This document shows, piece after piece, positions 24,423 through 36,300 of a DNA stretch of 64,000 nucleotides. Made by a program: the position numbers and the translations under genes. Below the pieces are notes generated by a model, which saw only the letters and a program-made list of their open reading frames with translations, ran no database searches and had not been told where the DNA came from. The stretch is from NCBI RefSeq assembly GCF_022581195.2, contig NC_061465.1, forward strand, positions 2,172,501-2,236,500. The letters run 5' to 3'. The first letter of the stretch is position 1. Every line of letters begins with the position of its first letter. Source of the stretch: Helicoverpa zea (taxonomy: Eukaryota; Arthropoda; Insecta; Lepidoptera; Noctuidae).

Positions 24423-26362
24423 ATGCGGGCTCCGAAGATACCCGCTACCTTGCTACTGTTGCTCTTCGCAATAGAAGCTCTAGATGCCAACAGGAGAAAA
24501 CAGAAAGAGAAAATAATACCAGCAACCATCAATATATGCGACATTAGTGACAGAGACTCCAAAGTCCACTGCTACTGTGAGTTCAGCCAAGAGATCAACG
24601 AAGCAGTGAAGACAGAATGCTGGGTGTTCAACGGAGGAATAGAACGGACAGACCCACTATGGACAAGCTTCACTTCACAGTCCAACATAGAAACCTTAGC
24701 TTTCAACGTCAGAGCAGATGGCGGTCTAGACTTTGTACCCTCCAAAGTTCTAAGATACTTGAGAAAAGTCAAACAGTTCAGCATAAAATACAGCTCAATC
24801 CACAAAATAGAAAGCTACACATTTGTAAACGTGACGTCAGTACAAGAAATGACGCTCACTAAAAATCAGATAGTTTATCTTGGCAAACATTCATTCTACA
24901 ACTTGCCAAATTTAACTGTACTCACTTTAGATGAGAACAGAATAATTGATCTAGAGAGCGAGGTGTTTTACCAACTACCAGCACTCCAGAAATTGTATCT
25001 TACTAGTAATAATATTACCGTCATTCACGATGGAGCGTTCAAACATCTTGTCAACCTAATTGACTTAGAACTCGATAGAAATAATATAAGCGATCTGAAG
25101 AAGGAGTGCTTTTACGGTCTCGCAAATCTAAAGCGTTTAGATTTAAGAAGAAACAAATTATCCAAACTTAATTCGTTTACATTTACTGAACTGTGGAATC
25201 TCCAGACATTGTTATTAGACTATAATGAAATTTATGTTCTGGCTCAAAGGACGTTTGATGGATTATCGCAATTAAGGAAGTTGAGTTTAAGTCATAACAA
25301 ACTTGTAACTCTGGCCAGCAGTCTATTCGAAGGGGTTAGGGGACTGGCTGCTCTAGACCTAAGACATAATAAATTAAAGAGGTTCACGTTTGAAAACCTC
25401 CACCCCATCTATGACAACATGAAGAACCAAAACAGCTACATCTACTTAGAAGGTACGTACACAACAAGGTCTTAATATCATTGTTCTTTTAGAAGTTATG
25501 CCTACTTTCTTATATATTTATTTTCGGAACGTATTTGAGTTAAAAATTCAGAGAGAACTTATCTCACTTTGGCTTTTATGTATTCTGTACCTACTGAAAG
25601 TATATTTGAGAGAGTGCCACTTTAGCCATTATAATGCGCATAAATAATATGAATCAAAATCGTAACCAACAAAATAAGAGCTTCATAACTTGCAATAACT
25701 TCATAAGATTCATTACAGGATTAACACGGGTTACGTGAAAATAATTATCATATTACCAAAGTATAACAATCGAATAGAAATCAATTAGTTTCAATAGACA
25801 GCGCTCAGAAGTCATTATTACTCCAATTAGAGAATTAATTAACGCGTCAATTGTTACAGGGAACGAATTCCCATGCGACTGTCATCTCGCATGGATGCAT
25901 AAGCTTCGTCACGAGGCCAAAAGCGTCAAAGTGCGAACGTCTCTCGAAAATTTCATTTGCAAATTCAACGCGGAGCCTTCGTTAAATTCACACTTTACTT
26001 ATTTCGAAAGGAGCGTTATCGGATCAAACAATTTGTACGATAGCGATGACAAAAGTCAAATAAGAGATTATTCGGATAATCCGGATGATTTTTTCCAAGA
26101 CGAAACAGACGACGCTTACGTTGATGAACCGAAAACGGTTAAGGGCGAAAACGAGAGGACATTACTGCAGATCCCGGTGGAGTCGCTGCCTTGCCCTCAG
26201 GACGTCAAGAGTGTGACGGACAGGACGTACACCTACCCGTCGCAGAACGAGGCGAAGGATTATAGAAACTTAATCCAATCTTCAAAGACGATGTCGATCG
26301 AGGCGAGCATTAAATCTCTTCTGTCAGCGTTTATCATTTTAATATGGACCACGCTACTGTAA
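24423..26362 (+). CDS. Con: Connectin-like leucine-rich-repeat cell-adhesion protein (two coding exons)
   Basis: Exon 1 runs 24423-25452 and exon 2 runs 25860-26362, stop included. The junction is phase 1 (donor AAG/gtacgt, acceptor ttacag/g) and the spliced protein is 510 residues. I chose the ATG at 24423 because it is the first ATG after an intron acceptor ending at 24413. Residues 1-22 form a signal peptide. A cysteine-bearing N-cap (NICD, CYCE, ECW; 38-66) follows. Eight regular 24-residue LRRs start near 140, 164, 188, 212, 236, 260, 284 and 308, with more degenerate ones before them. The C-cap begins PCDCHLAW (C349, C351), then C377 and C455, with an Asp-rich stretch around 404-432. 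Residues 497-510 are hydrophobic and terminal, as in GPI signals, with Ser484/485 as possible attachment sites. N-glycosylation sequons lie at 136, 163, 197 and 221. Connectins are GPI-linked homophilic adhesion proteins on muscles and motor neurons. The family call comes from recalled family architecture; another LRR adhesion protein is possible. Confidence 0.85.
25453..25859 (+). other. Intron of the connectin-like gene
   Basis: This is a 407-base GT-AG intron. Removing it joins codon 344 (Gly, split after its first base) and runs directly into the LRR C-terminal cap motif PCDCHLAW. Reading through without splicing gives an early stop at 25473-25475. It holds no repeat that I recognise. Confidence 0.88.
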
Positions 26363-26484
26363 ATAGTGAACGCAAAAGCACTTATTTACTTTATACCCAT
26401 TAACAGTAATATGAAAGTCATGTTTTTGCTTTGTATTCGATTATAATATGAGCATGTATGTTAATGCATGTACGTTGGAATGTA

Positions 26485-26490
26485 AATAAA
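26485..26490 (+). terminator. Poly(A) signal candidate of the connectin-like gene
   Basis: The first AATAAA lies 123 bases after the stop codon, within AT-rich DNA. A second AATAAA is at 26641-26646. Either could end the transcript, and the sequence alone does not decide between them. Confidence 0.45.
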
Positions 26491-27789
26491 TATCCTCAAC
26501 GATAATAAGCATAATTATGTGAAATATCTTTTGCTTTTTCTTTTTAAAAGACCTTATGAAATTGTAAATAGTAATTTAATTCAATGTAAAAAATGTGATA
26601 TAAAGTATAAGTATAATTATGATAGACATTGTCTTGGAATAATAAATTTTATCGTAGGATACTTTTCTAAAAGAAAACTTGAATTTTTCTCGTCATGGAA
26701 TTTCATTTATATTGTTGCGAATCTATTGAGGAACTTTATGTACATATTTGATATATTAAAATGAAGTCTGTAAATATTGAGAGTTATAAACATTAAGGGG
26801 AAATGTGAATTTGAATGTAACTATTATGTAAAAATAATATAAAATGTCTTTTGCCAATATCATTGTCATAAATTAATTTACTACGGACGAGACGGTTGAA
26901 ATATTGTAAGAATATAGTCTGTACTTACCTTTACAAAATTATCTGGGATATGTTCATGCTTTAGTTGGCGTATTTACATGGTGAGTGAATACGTGGATAA
27001 TAAAAATGTAAATTATCATCACAGCTCAGTAGTTCTATTCTTCATACAGAGAACGACGCATGCATAAACCATAGAAATATGGAAAATGATTTCTTTAACC
27101 TTCACGGTCTAGTTGGCTTACAGGAACGCGGATATTGAAAGGATTTTTGATCCACTCACTATATGAAATACGCTACTAAACATTTTCTAGGAGCTATCTA
27201 AGTTGAACCACTGTTTCTTGAACAAAAACATATTGGCTTTTGAGTCCTCAGGCGGTAGACTTTACATTTAGTGAACATATAAATGCTTCTAAAAAAACTT
27301 GATTTCCTTAATTAAATACAATTTTGTTTGAAGCATTTGTAGGGCAAACAAACCCACCAGTGACCGCAAACATGGCATTAATTAAATCACTACAAACAAA
27401 CAGCTCTGAGGTTGTGTTAATATTAGATATATTTTGTTAATAGAACAAACATCCCTAAATGCTAATGTTTCAATCAGAATGTTTAGAGGTAAATTAATGC
27501 TTTGTGTGCTAATTTTACCACATATATAATAATAATGTTTATTTATTTACTTTGTAAATGTTGGTTTTGTGTTAGAAATTCATTGCTGTTTTGTCATAGA
27601 TGTACTTGGTGGTAGAAATAAATAATGTTGCTATGGTATGGAAATACAATTTAGATTTTGTTTGTTTGGGATTAACATTTTAATCTATGTGAAATTTTGT
27701 TTATATGTTACTTAAAGTGTTAACTTTCAATATGCAATTACCTACCTATATGTGTTATAAATGTTTTCGTTAGGTTTTCAACAACTTTT
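26491..27789. other. 3' flank of the connectin-like gene
   Basis: AT-rich. It may include the distal 3' UTR if the second AATAAA (26641) is used. The frame at 26519-26764 is Lys/Ile/Phe-rich and looks like chance. Confidence 0.4.
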
Positions 27790-27930
27790 TTTATGGGAAA
27801 TCATCAAATTTATGACCCCTCACGCTGCGGGTTACTGTCAGACTCTTACTGACTAAAACCCATCATGTTCCTTCGTAGGCCTCTTAACTACCAGGGCCGC
27901 GGTAACTCTTTCGAACAACCCTGGTAGCAG
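27790..27930 (+). repeat. Dispersed repeat family F (copy 4)
   Basis: GACCCCTCACGCTGCGGGTT, CAGACTCTTACTGACTAAAA and GGGCCGCGGTAACTCTTTCG. The central GAGGGAGTG block is deleted. Confidence 0.65.
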
Positions 27931-28725
27931 GTTTTCAGCATCTAAAGTCAAAAAAAAAGTCTCACTCTCTATGTGCCTGTAAAAAGGCATGATACCAAGA
28001 AAATACAGTTCTACATTGCAAATTAATCAGTTAATTCCTTCAATGATATTAACAGTTTGCCTAGGACCTGTATGCTCTACTAACACATAGGTCTCAGTAG
28101 AATTTCTCCGGCAATTAACCTTATTGCATTGTACGTTTTGCTCGAAGTGATTAGCCGCGTCCTTATTCGATAATGGATCTATTGGATTGTGAGGTCTATT
28201 CTGACTATTACGTATCTGATACGAATTGTAGAGCTTTGTTTTATATCGTCATCAAAATGGTGATTTTGTGACGCTTTTGTATTATGTTTTTTTGACTTTG
28301 TATCTCTTATAAGGAAAACCTAATTTAGACATACACCAATATTTAAAATAAGAACGGAAATAGGAAAACAGTTTACTACAAAAAGCTGCGAAAAACTATT
28401 TTTATTTCATTTTATACTGTTTTACTAAAAGCTTCTTCAAGTATTCCTCTTATTTAAACTTTAGCCTACTTTAAGTTACTCGCGTTGAGATTTATAAAAC
28501 GCAAAGAAAGCCAATAAATTATTCTTCCAAAATAAAAAATAAAAACAGATAAAAGCACTAAATATCGTTCATTGAAACAGTCACAGTTCTTTGGAACGTC
28601 GCCAATCGGATACGAATAGTATCGAGTAAGTGAAAAATAACCGATTTCAAGAACTACGATACAGTTTATTACAAGGAAATTGTATTGGGAAAAGGCGTAA
28701 TGGGGAATAGTTTATAACATTACAA
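27931..28725. other. No feature recognised
   Basis: No coding or repeat signal. Confidence 0.4.
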
Positions 28726-28737
28726 GTGTCTTTAGAA

Positions 28738-28891
28738 CAGTCTAACCAAGGGGTATTGGGTTGCCCGGGTAACTGGGTTGAGGAGTTCAGATAGGCAGTA
28801 GCTTCTTGTAAAGCACTGGTACTCAACTGAATCCGGTTAGACTGGAAGCCGACCCCAACACAGTTGGGAAAAACGCTCGTAGGATGATGAG
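28738..28891 (+). mobile_element. 5'-truncated SINE (family S)
   Basis: It runs from CAGTCTAACCAAGGGGTATT to GCTCGTAGGATGATG. It is flanked by a perfect 12-bp duplication GTGTCTTTAGAA (28726-28737 and 28892-28903). It abuts the MITE that begins at 28910. Confidence 0.8.
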
Positions 28892-28909
28892 GTGTCTTTA
28901 GAAGATTGA

Positions 28910-29633
28910 TGCCCATTTTCACCAACAATCTCTTAATCTTAGTGCCACTTAGAATAAGGGCTCTCCCAATTTTGACATAAATAACTATAGATAAGGGATA
29001 CCTAAACTTTCATCATCTCAGCCATAGGACGTCCACTGCTGAACATAGGCCTCCCCCTTTGATCTCCACAGATACCTGTTGGAAGCGACCTGCATCCAGC
29101 GTCTTCCGGCGACCTTTATAAGGTCGTCTGTCCACCTCGTTGGTGGACGTCCTACGCTGCGCTTGCTAGTCCGTGGTCTCCACTCCAGCACTTTTCGGCC
29201 CCATCTGTCATCTGCTCTGCAAGCAATATGGCCTGCCCATTGCCACTTCAACTTGCTAATCTGGTGGGCTATATCGGTGACTTTGGTTCGTCTACGGATC
29301 TCCTCGTTTCGGATTCGATCACGTAGAGAAACACCGAGCATAGCCCTCTCCATAGCTCGTTGAGCGACTTTGAGCTTGGAGATGAGGCCGATAGTGAGAG
29401 ACCACGTTTCGGTGCCGTAAGTCATCACTGGTAACACACATTGGTTGAAGATTTTCGTCTTGAGGCACTGAGGTATGTCGGACGAAAAGACATTGCGTAG
29501 TTTCCCGAACGCTGCCCAGCCGAGTTGGACTCGGCGAAAACAAAACCTAAACTTTGGTGAAAACGAAATTCTTATTAAGTGTTCCGTAAATGCTCTTAAT
29601 TTAGGTACGAGTATTTGTTGGTGAAAATGGGCA
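28910..29633. mobile_element. MITE with perfect 19-bp inverted termini, interrupted by an RTE fragment
   Basis: TGCCCATTTTCACCAACAA at 28910-28928 is perfectly inverted at 29615-29633, and TGA flanks both sides (28907-28909, 29634-29636). The central 29009-29536 is an unrelated retroposon fragment. The MITE proper is therefore about 190-200 bases split in two. Confidence 0.65.
29009..29536 (-). pseudogene. RTE-type non-LTR retrotransposon, C-terminal fragment of reverse transcriptase ORF
   Basis: On the minus strand about 170 residues are open, from QLGWAAFGKLRNVFSSDIPQ through CVLPVMTYGTETWSL, RAMERAMLGVSLRDRIRNEE, LKWQWAGHIACRADDRW, GRPPTRWTDDL and AYVQQWTSYG to a stop at 29018-29020. This is the region downstream of the catalytic YxDD of RTE-clade enzymes, which are widespread in Lepidoptera. 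The endonuclease and the catalytic part are absent, so it is a 5'-truncated dead copy. The frame continues upstream into unrelated flanking DNA, which does not belong to it. The (ATC)-rich 3' border is at 29009-29016. Confidence 0.8.
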
Positions 29634-31164
29634 TGAGCCATTTTTTCAGTGGTTATCAGGAAAATGGATACAAAGGTTTTTTTATGAACCCATGTGGACA
29701 ACTTATCCCTTACGACTAAAAACTCTAATAAGTGTTATGTATCTACGAAACGAATAAAAAAAATATTAATTTATTTAATTTGACGAAAACATGATTTAAG
29801 TTGTGTTTAGTGCACTCGTGTACAAGACTGTTTAAATTAAATAACAATATTGTATGTAAATTATGCTCAAAAGGAAGTCAGTTAAGAATGAGCAAATTGT
29901 AGGTACCTGAAATTGGAAATTTTACTCGTTTTAATCTTGTAAAATTATTTTATTGATCTCTCTGTATTATTAATACTATGTGGTAAAGTAAGCACATTAC
30001 ACAAACGTAATTAAAATAATATTTTCAATGAATTCATCAATCAATCTTTACATTAAAAATACACCTTTCGTATGTATTATATTTTCATATTCATAAGTTA
30101 CACTAGGTTATTAAATGTAAATAATTCTTTGTAAAGTAATTTATTAATCAATCATTTATAATTTCATTAAAGGTTGATGTTGGAAAAGTCCTCGTTTTTT
30201 TTCTTTCAGTTCCCTTTACCTACTTAAAGTAAGTCCTTAGTTCTGTCTTACCAAAGTGAAGGCTTGACAGCAGACACAAATGCCATCTCATAGTCACTCT
30301 CATACTCGGGTGAAACAAAATCTCATTTCTCTGGGGAGACCTGGCAAAAGGTAGATAGCTAAATATGTTCATCAAGTATGGTGTGGGGAAGAATATCCTT
30401 ACTAATTAATTGTGTATCTTGAGTTCGTTCCTTGCGCTTTCATGCTAAAATGACTGAACCTTTGAGGTGAGGTATAACGATAGATGCTACCCAAAACACG
30501 TACATAGACCACTTTTCATTCGAGCAATCGAATTTGTATCTTCAATAAGTGAGCGAAATGGTGTGGCAAAAGCTGAATTTTAATAAGAGATAATAAACTT
30601 CCACAACTAGGTATGATCTGCAAAAACTTTTCTGCAGTGAAAAACGTAAGTATATAATCAGATTTCAGTAAGTATGCACATAATCAGCGTAAGTACCAGG
30701 AAATCGAATAAACGGGAAATATTCGTAGAAATGGGCATTAAGGAAATTAACATGTAATCAGAGTTGATTTCGTAAATGAGGAAAATGTATGAATGAGACT
30801 ACGAGTCACGTGTATTTGTAAGAAGGAGTCTTTTGACACATTTCTCTATTTTCGATATAAACTTAGAAATTGTTCAGACTGGGAAAATAAAGCTGTAAGG
30901 AGAATACATCGGTAAGACTTGATACAAGAATTTTGATACTACACACTACTAGCTAGTTCTGCTACTCAGTCTCAGGTATCCTTATTTATTACTGCCTGTT
31001 TCCTGCGCTCGAGTAACAAACATAGTACCCTACGACATTTCAGAGGATATCTGGACTATATACCAATTTTATTTCAAATGGTTTTGGTTGTGTGAACGGT
31101 TAGCATTTTGCGTAGAAGTACAATTAGGAGATCTTTCACATGACCGACAAAATTGAAGCCTAAT

Positions 31165-31262
31165 TTTTTTTGGTTGAATCCATTCGATAGGTGCAGCGTA
31201 AGGGAGTATCAGACTTTACTGAAACCCACCATATTCTTTCTTAAGCCCTTTATGTACCTTTC
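31165..31262 (+). repeat. Dispersed repeat family F (copy 5, decayed)
   Basis: GTGCAGCGTAAGGGAGTATC, AGACTTTACTGAAACCCACC and AGCCCTTTATGTACC recall the family core, but it is heavily substituted. Confidence 0.45.
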
Positions 31263-31843
31263 TAACTAAAGATATGCTAGCGTGATCATTATAATGTAAT
31301 ACTTATTCAATGTTATAGGAAATCACTTATTACTTAGTCCGTAGTGGCTTTTGCTCTACCTCTGTGTATTAGCTTACAGTGAACTAAGTTCTAGGATAGA
31401 CTGGCTTTCAGTATGTGGTTCATGAAACTTTGAGATATCGAATAACTTTTGATGCACCAATATTGTTATCTCCACTGTGAAAATAACAGTAAAAACGGTA
31501 CCTTCTTTATTACATTTTACGATGTGCCTACGATTACCTGAAAAAACATACAAAGGTACATAAACAATATAGCATTTTTTGTAAATAAAAGTTTAATAAA
31601 TGCTTTTATTGATACAAAAAAATCTGATTCACTAACAAACTTTATCATAAAAAATATTCTCATATGAACAGAAGCATATTCCCAAAACATAAATTTCTCA
31701 AAAATTAACACAAGCAAAAGGATATATAGTGCTAACTTAGTCAACTGACAAATATATTTCTAAGTGCCTAAGTAGCCAAGGACGACATTAGTCTACGCGA
31801 GTTAAAAGTTGTGTCGTTACGCCACAACCTGCCAGACACTAAT

Positions 31844-31892
31844 GCACACACATACATACACACACACATATACATACACACAAATACACACC
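31844..31892. repeat. CA/CATA-rich microsatellite
   Basis: An imperfect CACACATACATA tract with no other features. Confidence 0.75.
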
Positions 31893-32141
31893 TATCAGGC
31901 GGTAAAGTGCGGGTTGACAAAATTGCAAAATTTATTTCGATAATTCGTTTCCTATGTGGAAACTAGCACAAACCGCTTGTTTTTAAATCTTGGCGAAGGA
32001 AAGGAAATGTTTTGGGGACATTTAGCTGTGGAAAATGAAAAACGAATAATCATTTCTTCGGAGATATTCTAAAGAGGGTATCTCAAAGCTACTGAAATGT
32101 TTCTTAATGTAAAGTATGTTTATAGTGCGGTTTATTTTTGA

Positions 32142-32200
32142 CTAGCTTCCGCCAGCGGGTTCACTCGTTTCTTGAGGTATAAAAATATATATCAGAAATA
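32142..32200 (-). mobile_element. Truncated Helitron-like 3' end
   Basis: On the minus strand it ends CGCTGGCGGAAGCTAG followed by T, as in the complete copies. The 5' part is missing or too decayed to define. Confidence 0.4.
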
Positions 32201-33380
32201 AGCCATATATAATCAGTTGTTAGTTATTGTGGTACCAAAAAAGGAAATAAAGCATACCAATTTGACAAAAGAACAACATCAAAATATAACAGTACAAATC
32301 AAAGTTTACACTAGTAAAAAGACTTTAAAAATCAGCAGTTTCAACAACGCTCAGATGCAACCCGTTGAATATACATACAATAGATATAACACGAGTCGAA
32401 GATCCAAGCTAATCATCTATTTATTACCCACATTGTGAAATTTAAATGAGGGGATAGGATTAACGAGATCCGATACTGGCATTATTCATGCTCAAGGGAA
32501 GCAGATGATGCCGAAATCCTTTAAACTTGCAACCGAAGATTTTATGGGGTATACGGGACTTTCATGCATTAGCTCGTTGGTTTGGTCAACCTCAACAAGC
32601 GTGATTAAGCTTTCAATATTTTAATCCTACAATGGAGAAGAAAACAAATATAGGGAGCGAAATGGGTAGAACAACTCATGGTAAGTAATCAAGGTAGTTC
32701 TTAAATAAAAACAAAATCTGAAACCACTTCATAGCATGGAATTGTTGCAGAAAGAAGTAAACTAAGGAATGGTCTGTCTCCACTGGACTTACTAGGTACA
32801 CTACATGTGCCACAGTTTATATTTTCATAAGTCAGCTTACCATGGGACTGTCAAAACATGTTTTGACTACTATCTCTCACCCCAAATATATTTTTACCAT
32901 AGTAAACAAAGTCTAGGAGATTCACTTAATAATCAAAACAGTACCTTTTGATCAGCACTCAACTCCACATGTCAGATTAATGAGGCGATGAAATCTGTTC
33001 ACGTAAAACATAAAAGGGACGAAGGAAAGCACTACGAGGCCTGTTTTCAAAGCCCCCAAAATTCCATGTGAGGACATGTTGAAAAGTTTTTACTACCCCC
33101 AAAGGGCCAAACTTCAACACTGTTTTAATTAGTTGGGAGTCATTTCAACATAAAATGAAGGTGAACACTCATCATGGCCGCCGGTACTTTATCTTCATAT
33201 CGTATATAGTTGGGTATTCGTGTTGGGGACAACTTTTTTGAAAGTTTCATTTTAATTTGTTTGTCACTAAGTTCAGTTGACCTAGTTATTATATAGCAAA
33301 ATTATTAACACATATCCAGTATTTTCACATTATTTAAAACTAACTGAGATACAGAAAAGTATGATACGTTTTGAACCCAT

Positions 33381-33468
33381 CACCATCATCATCATCATCA
33401 GCCTATCGCAGTCTACTGCTGGACATAGGCCTCTCCAAGTGCACGTCACTGAGATTGATTTTTGGCTT
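33381..33468 (-). mobile_element. 88-bp RTE retroposon tail with 14-bp target duplication
   Basis: (ATC)n followed by AGCCTATCGCAGTCTACTGC and ATAGGCCTCTCC. In reverse this encodes the RTE end ALGEAYVQQ. A perfect CGTTTTGAACCCAT duplication flanks it at 33367-33380 and 33469-33482. Confidence 0.8.
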
Positions 33469-33482
33469 CGTTTTGAACCCAT

Positions 33483-35959
33483 GTTATAGGTTTCAAAAAA
33501 TACGAAAAAAATGGTGCCTATAATCAGGGAACTCTCTTTCCATACTCGCAATTGTACAAAAAGAACGAAAAAAAGGCACCTTTTTCCAAGCAACCACAGA
33601 TTAATACATGGAGTTCTCTAATTAAAAGGGGTGTGGAATATGATGTCTTGCATGATTTGCAGACTTTGACTTGAATTTTTAATGAAACGTTCGTAGTGGA
33701 TTGACATTTACATAGTCACGAGTATGTTGACACATTATTTATCTATCTATAAGTTTAATAAGATATCAATAAAAGAAGATTATAAAATATATCCGTCAAA
33801 TATTGACGATTTTCTTGGAGTTTACGATAAGGAAGTTCATGAGAAGATTTTTGTACTTTCGGGCTCAATTTTGCTTGTAATTGCAATCTGAAACGAATAC
33901 GTTGAATAGGTATGATTTGATATGCGTATCTTGTAATATACCTACATCAATTTCACACTTCTCTAAAAAGAATGTATGACAGAGAAGCTCAACCTTTGTC
34001 CTAATTATTAGGGCCCACCCACCTCAGTTTAGGAACAGCTATGTTAGATAAATAAATAGGAAAGTGTAGGGTACCCAAATGTTGGTTTAGTTGAGTTTGA
34101 GTTTCTAAATGGTGGGGATGTAGGTAGGACATTGTTGACGCATGTTTGTCGCATAATTTGATGTACGGTAGACCATTAATATTAATAAAGGTATCATGAA
34201 TTAGGATAAATAGAGCGAGGGTGCCAAATTTTAAGTAAAACTGACCGGCTAACAAATTAATGAGTTTTTAATCTAATTGGGGCAACGAGTGAACCAAAGG
34301 AAAAACTTATTTTCTTTCGATGCATTTTTGATTGTGTATTGTATTTCTCGAAACTCTTAAAGACGATAATCCTACTCGAAAAGAGAACGCTTTAAAATGA
34401 ATTTTATATTTTATCCTCGCATTTTCTAGGAAATATATGTTACGAGTATAATATTAATACCTTACGAACATAATGATGAATATCATTACTATGAAGAACT
34501 ACTTATAGTTAATAACTTGATTCTCTTGATATACGACAAGCTATGCCACACTCAAAGCCTGTCAATTTCAAAATCCCTCACAGCAAACATACAAATCTAT
34601 TCAACATTATTGCCGCCATCACAAAGTGATTAGCCAGCAAAATGCTCTCGTACTATTAATTATGAATTGTTCACGAAGTGGTCATTTTCCCTATCAAAGC
34701 CAAGCGCAGTCAGTTTGCTAACTTCAGACTCGAGCATTCAAATTTTATAATATTATCTCCACAGAACTTCTCGTGTTAGAGTAGCCGTACACTAGAAACT
34801 TTTAGTCGCTCGACAGTTTGTGACCATAATCTGTATGAAAATGTATGGTAGTATAGTCCTCATAACGGCGACCTATGGCAAGTTCACCTCCTAGCGTGAG
34901 CCCTGATGTGACTGGCGAAACCAAGTTTGGATTACATACATAACAACGATTAAGTAAGTGGCCGGTATCAGACCGACTAAAAACTTATTCAATTTTTTTC
35001 CCAACCATCGGGACAGCTGTCGGTTGACTGTTTAGTCTACAGTCTGCACTCTTAGTTCATGATTTAATATTCTGAACTGAGTTTCTTATGTTTTATTATA
35101 ATTTTGAGCAATTAGGACTTTATAAAGTACAGACATACTTCATCAGTTTAGCCGTTAATTTAAGAAACACGTGAAGGAAATTGTGTAAGTTGAGAGACGA
35201 AACAGTGACTATGTACCTACGAGACAAAGTTGTTCTTGCAAGCTTAAGATTGTCAGGAATTTGGTAAAATATGAATAAATTATTTGACTACGGCGAGTTG
35301 CACCATTTAATATAAACGCTAACTGAACCATTTGGAGTCAAGTTGCCGATTTAACCAACGGGCGGTAAGTATTCTGCTGGTTATAGGTAAATGGTGTAAC
35401 CGGGTCTTAATATCTTAAAAGTCGCTTCTTTGATAGTCGTCGTTGAACTGTTCTATGGACTAATTTCAACTGCAAAATCATTAATCACTCATTTACTATA
35501 GACTGCCAACCACCATACGAGTCCCGATCAAAATCATCAAGATCAGTGATACTGAGAAGATAAATCAAAACTTCAAACTCCAATTACTGTAGCAAATTAA
35601 AATAACACTACTACATGTACTTGAAACTCCACTGTTATATCGAACATTAAAACATCGAAGTACACATAAACAGCACTACATAGGTAGGTACATATAAACA
35701 CTTCCTACAAGCTAGCACTCTGTTGTTGCAACGCGCGTGTTCCGGACTATTGCTGGGGTCAGAGTTTCAAAGAAAGGAAAGAATTGTACGCACGCTCCCG
35801 TGAGCACTAAGCTTACAGACAGTACTGTCTTTTCTTCTTAGCGAAGGTGGTCTCACACTACCAAGTACTATGGCCCGATAAGTAGAACGACGCGTCGGTA
35901 ATAACTAAGTGTATGGTATATGGTAAGTACATATGGTTAATTTTATTGCCAATTACCCA
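33483..35959. other. No feature recognised
   Basis: AT-rich; no supported gene or repeat. Confidence 0.4.
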
Positions 35960-36105
35960 ATTTCCCGCAGTTTCACCCGCGTCCCGTAAGAATTACTGCC
36001 CGTACGTATAAAATATAACCTATATTACTTAGAAAACGTGTAGATTTCCCACGGTGAAAGAATTTTTCAAATCGGTTCAGTAGTTTCGGAGTTCGGAGTC
36101 TTAAG
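35960..36105 (+). repeat. Dispersed repeat (TTCACCCGCGTCCCGT family)
   Basis: GCAGTTTCACCCGCGTCCCG, ACTGCCCGTACGTATAAAAT, ATAACCTATATTACTTAG and TCAAATCGGTTCAGTAGTTT form a well-known pattern of moth interspersed repeats. The borders are approximate. A decayed relative is at 41700-41870. Confidence 0.5.
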
Positions 36106-36238
36106 GGTACAAACAAACAATTTTTTCCTCTATACTAAAGAAAGAAGTAAAGCTTTTATTTAGAGAAAAAACTGTTAATAAGGGCAGGAGGATGACGATA
36201 ATCGCACTGTTCAAAATCACTCCCGTAAGATTATAAAC

Positions 36239-36300
36239 CACCTTGCGTGCAGCAGCTGTTGTCATGTACGTACATGACAACGGCTGCTGCACGTAAGGTG
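36239..36300. repeat. Loopless 62-bp palindrome
   Basis: 31-base arms meet at GTAC|GTAC with no loop and match at 29 of 31 positions. The arms contain GTGCAGCAGCTGTTGTCATG and GACAACGGCTGCTGCAC. It could extrude as a cruciform or be the remnant of a fold-back element. Confidence 0.9.

Larger units (their letters stand above)
29640..33366. other. Mostly featureless
   Basis: Holds only the decayed family F copy (31165), a CA microsatellite (31844) and a truncated Helitron-like end (32142). Confidence 0.4.

Noticed and set aside
24572..24862. Alternative frames inside the connectin-like exon
   Set aside because: They overlap the LRR coding frame, which has clear domain content; the others are shadows.
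26519..26764. Open frame after the connectin-like gene
   Set aside because: It is Lys/Ile/Phe/Tyr-rich as expected of AT-rich DNA and lies in or beyond the probable 3' UTR.
29537..29701. N-terminal 55 codons of the long minus-strand frame over the RTE fragment
   Set aside because: This part comes from MITE and flanking DNA and does not resemble RTE protein; it is a chance in-frame extension.
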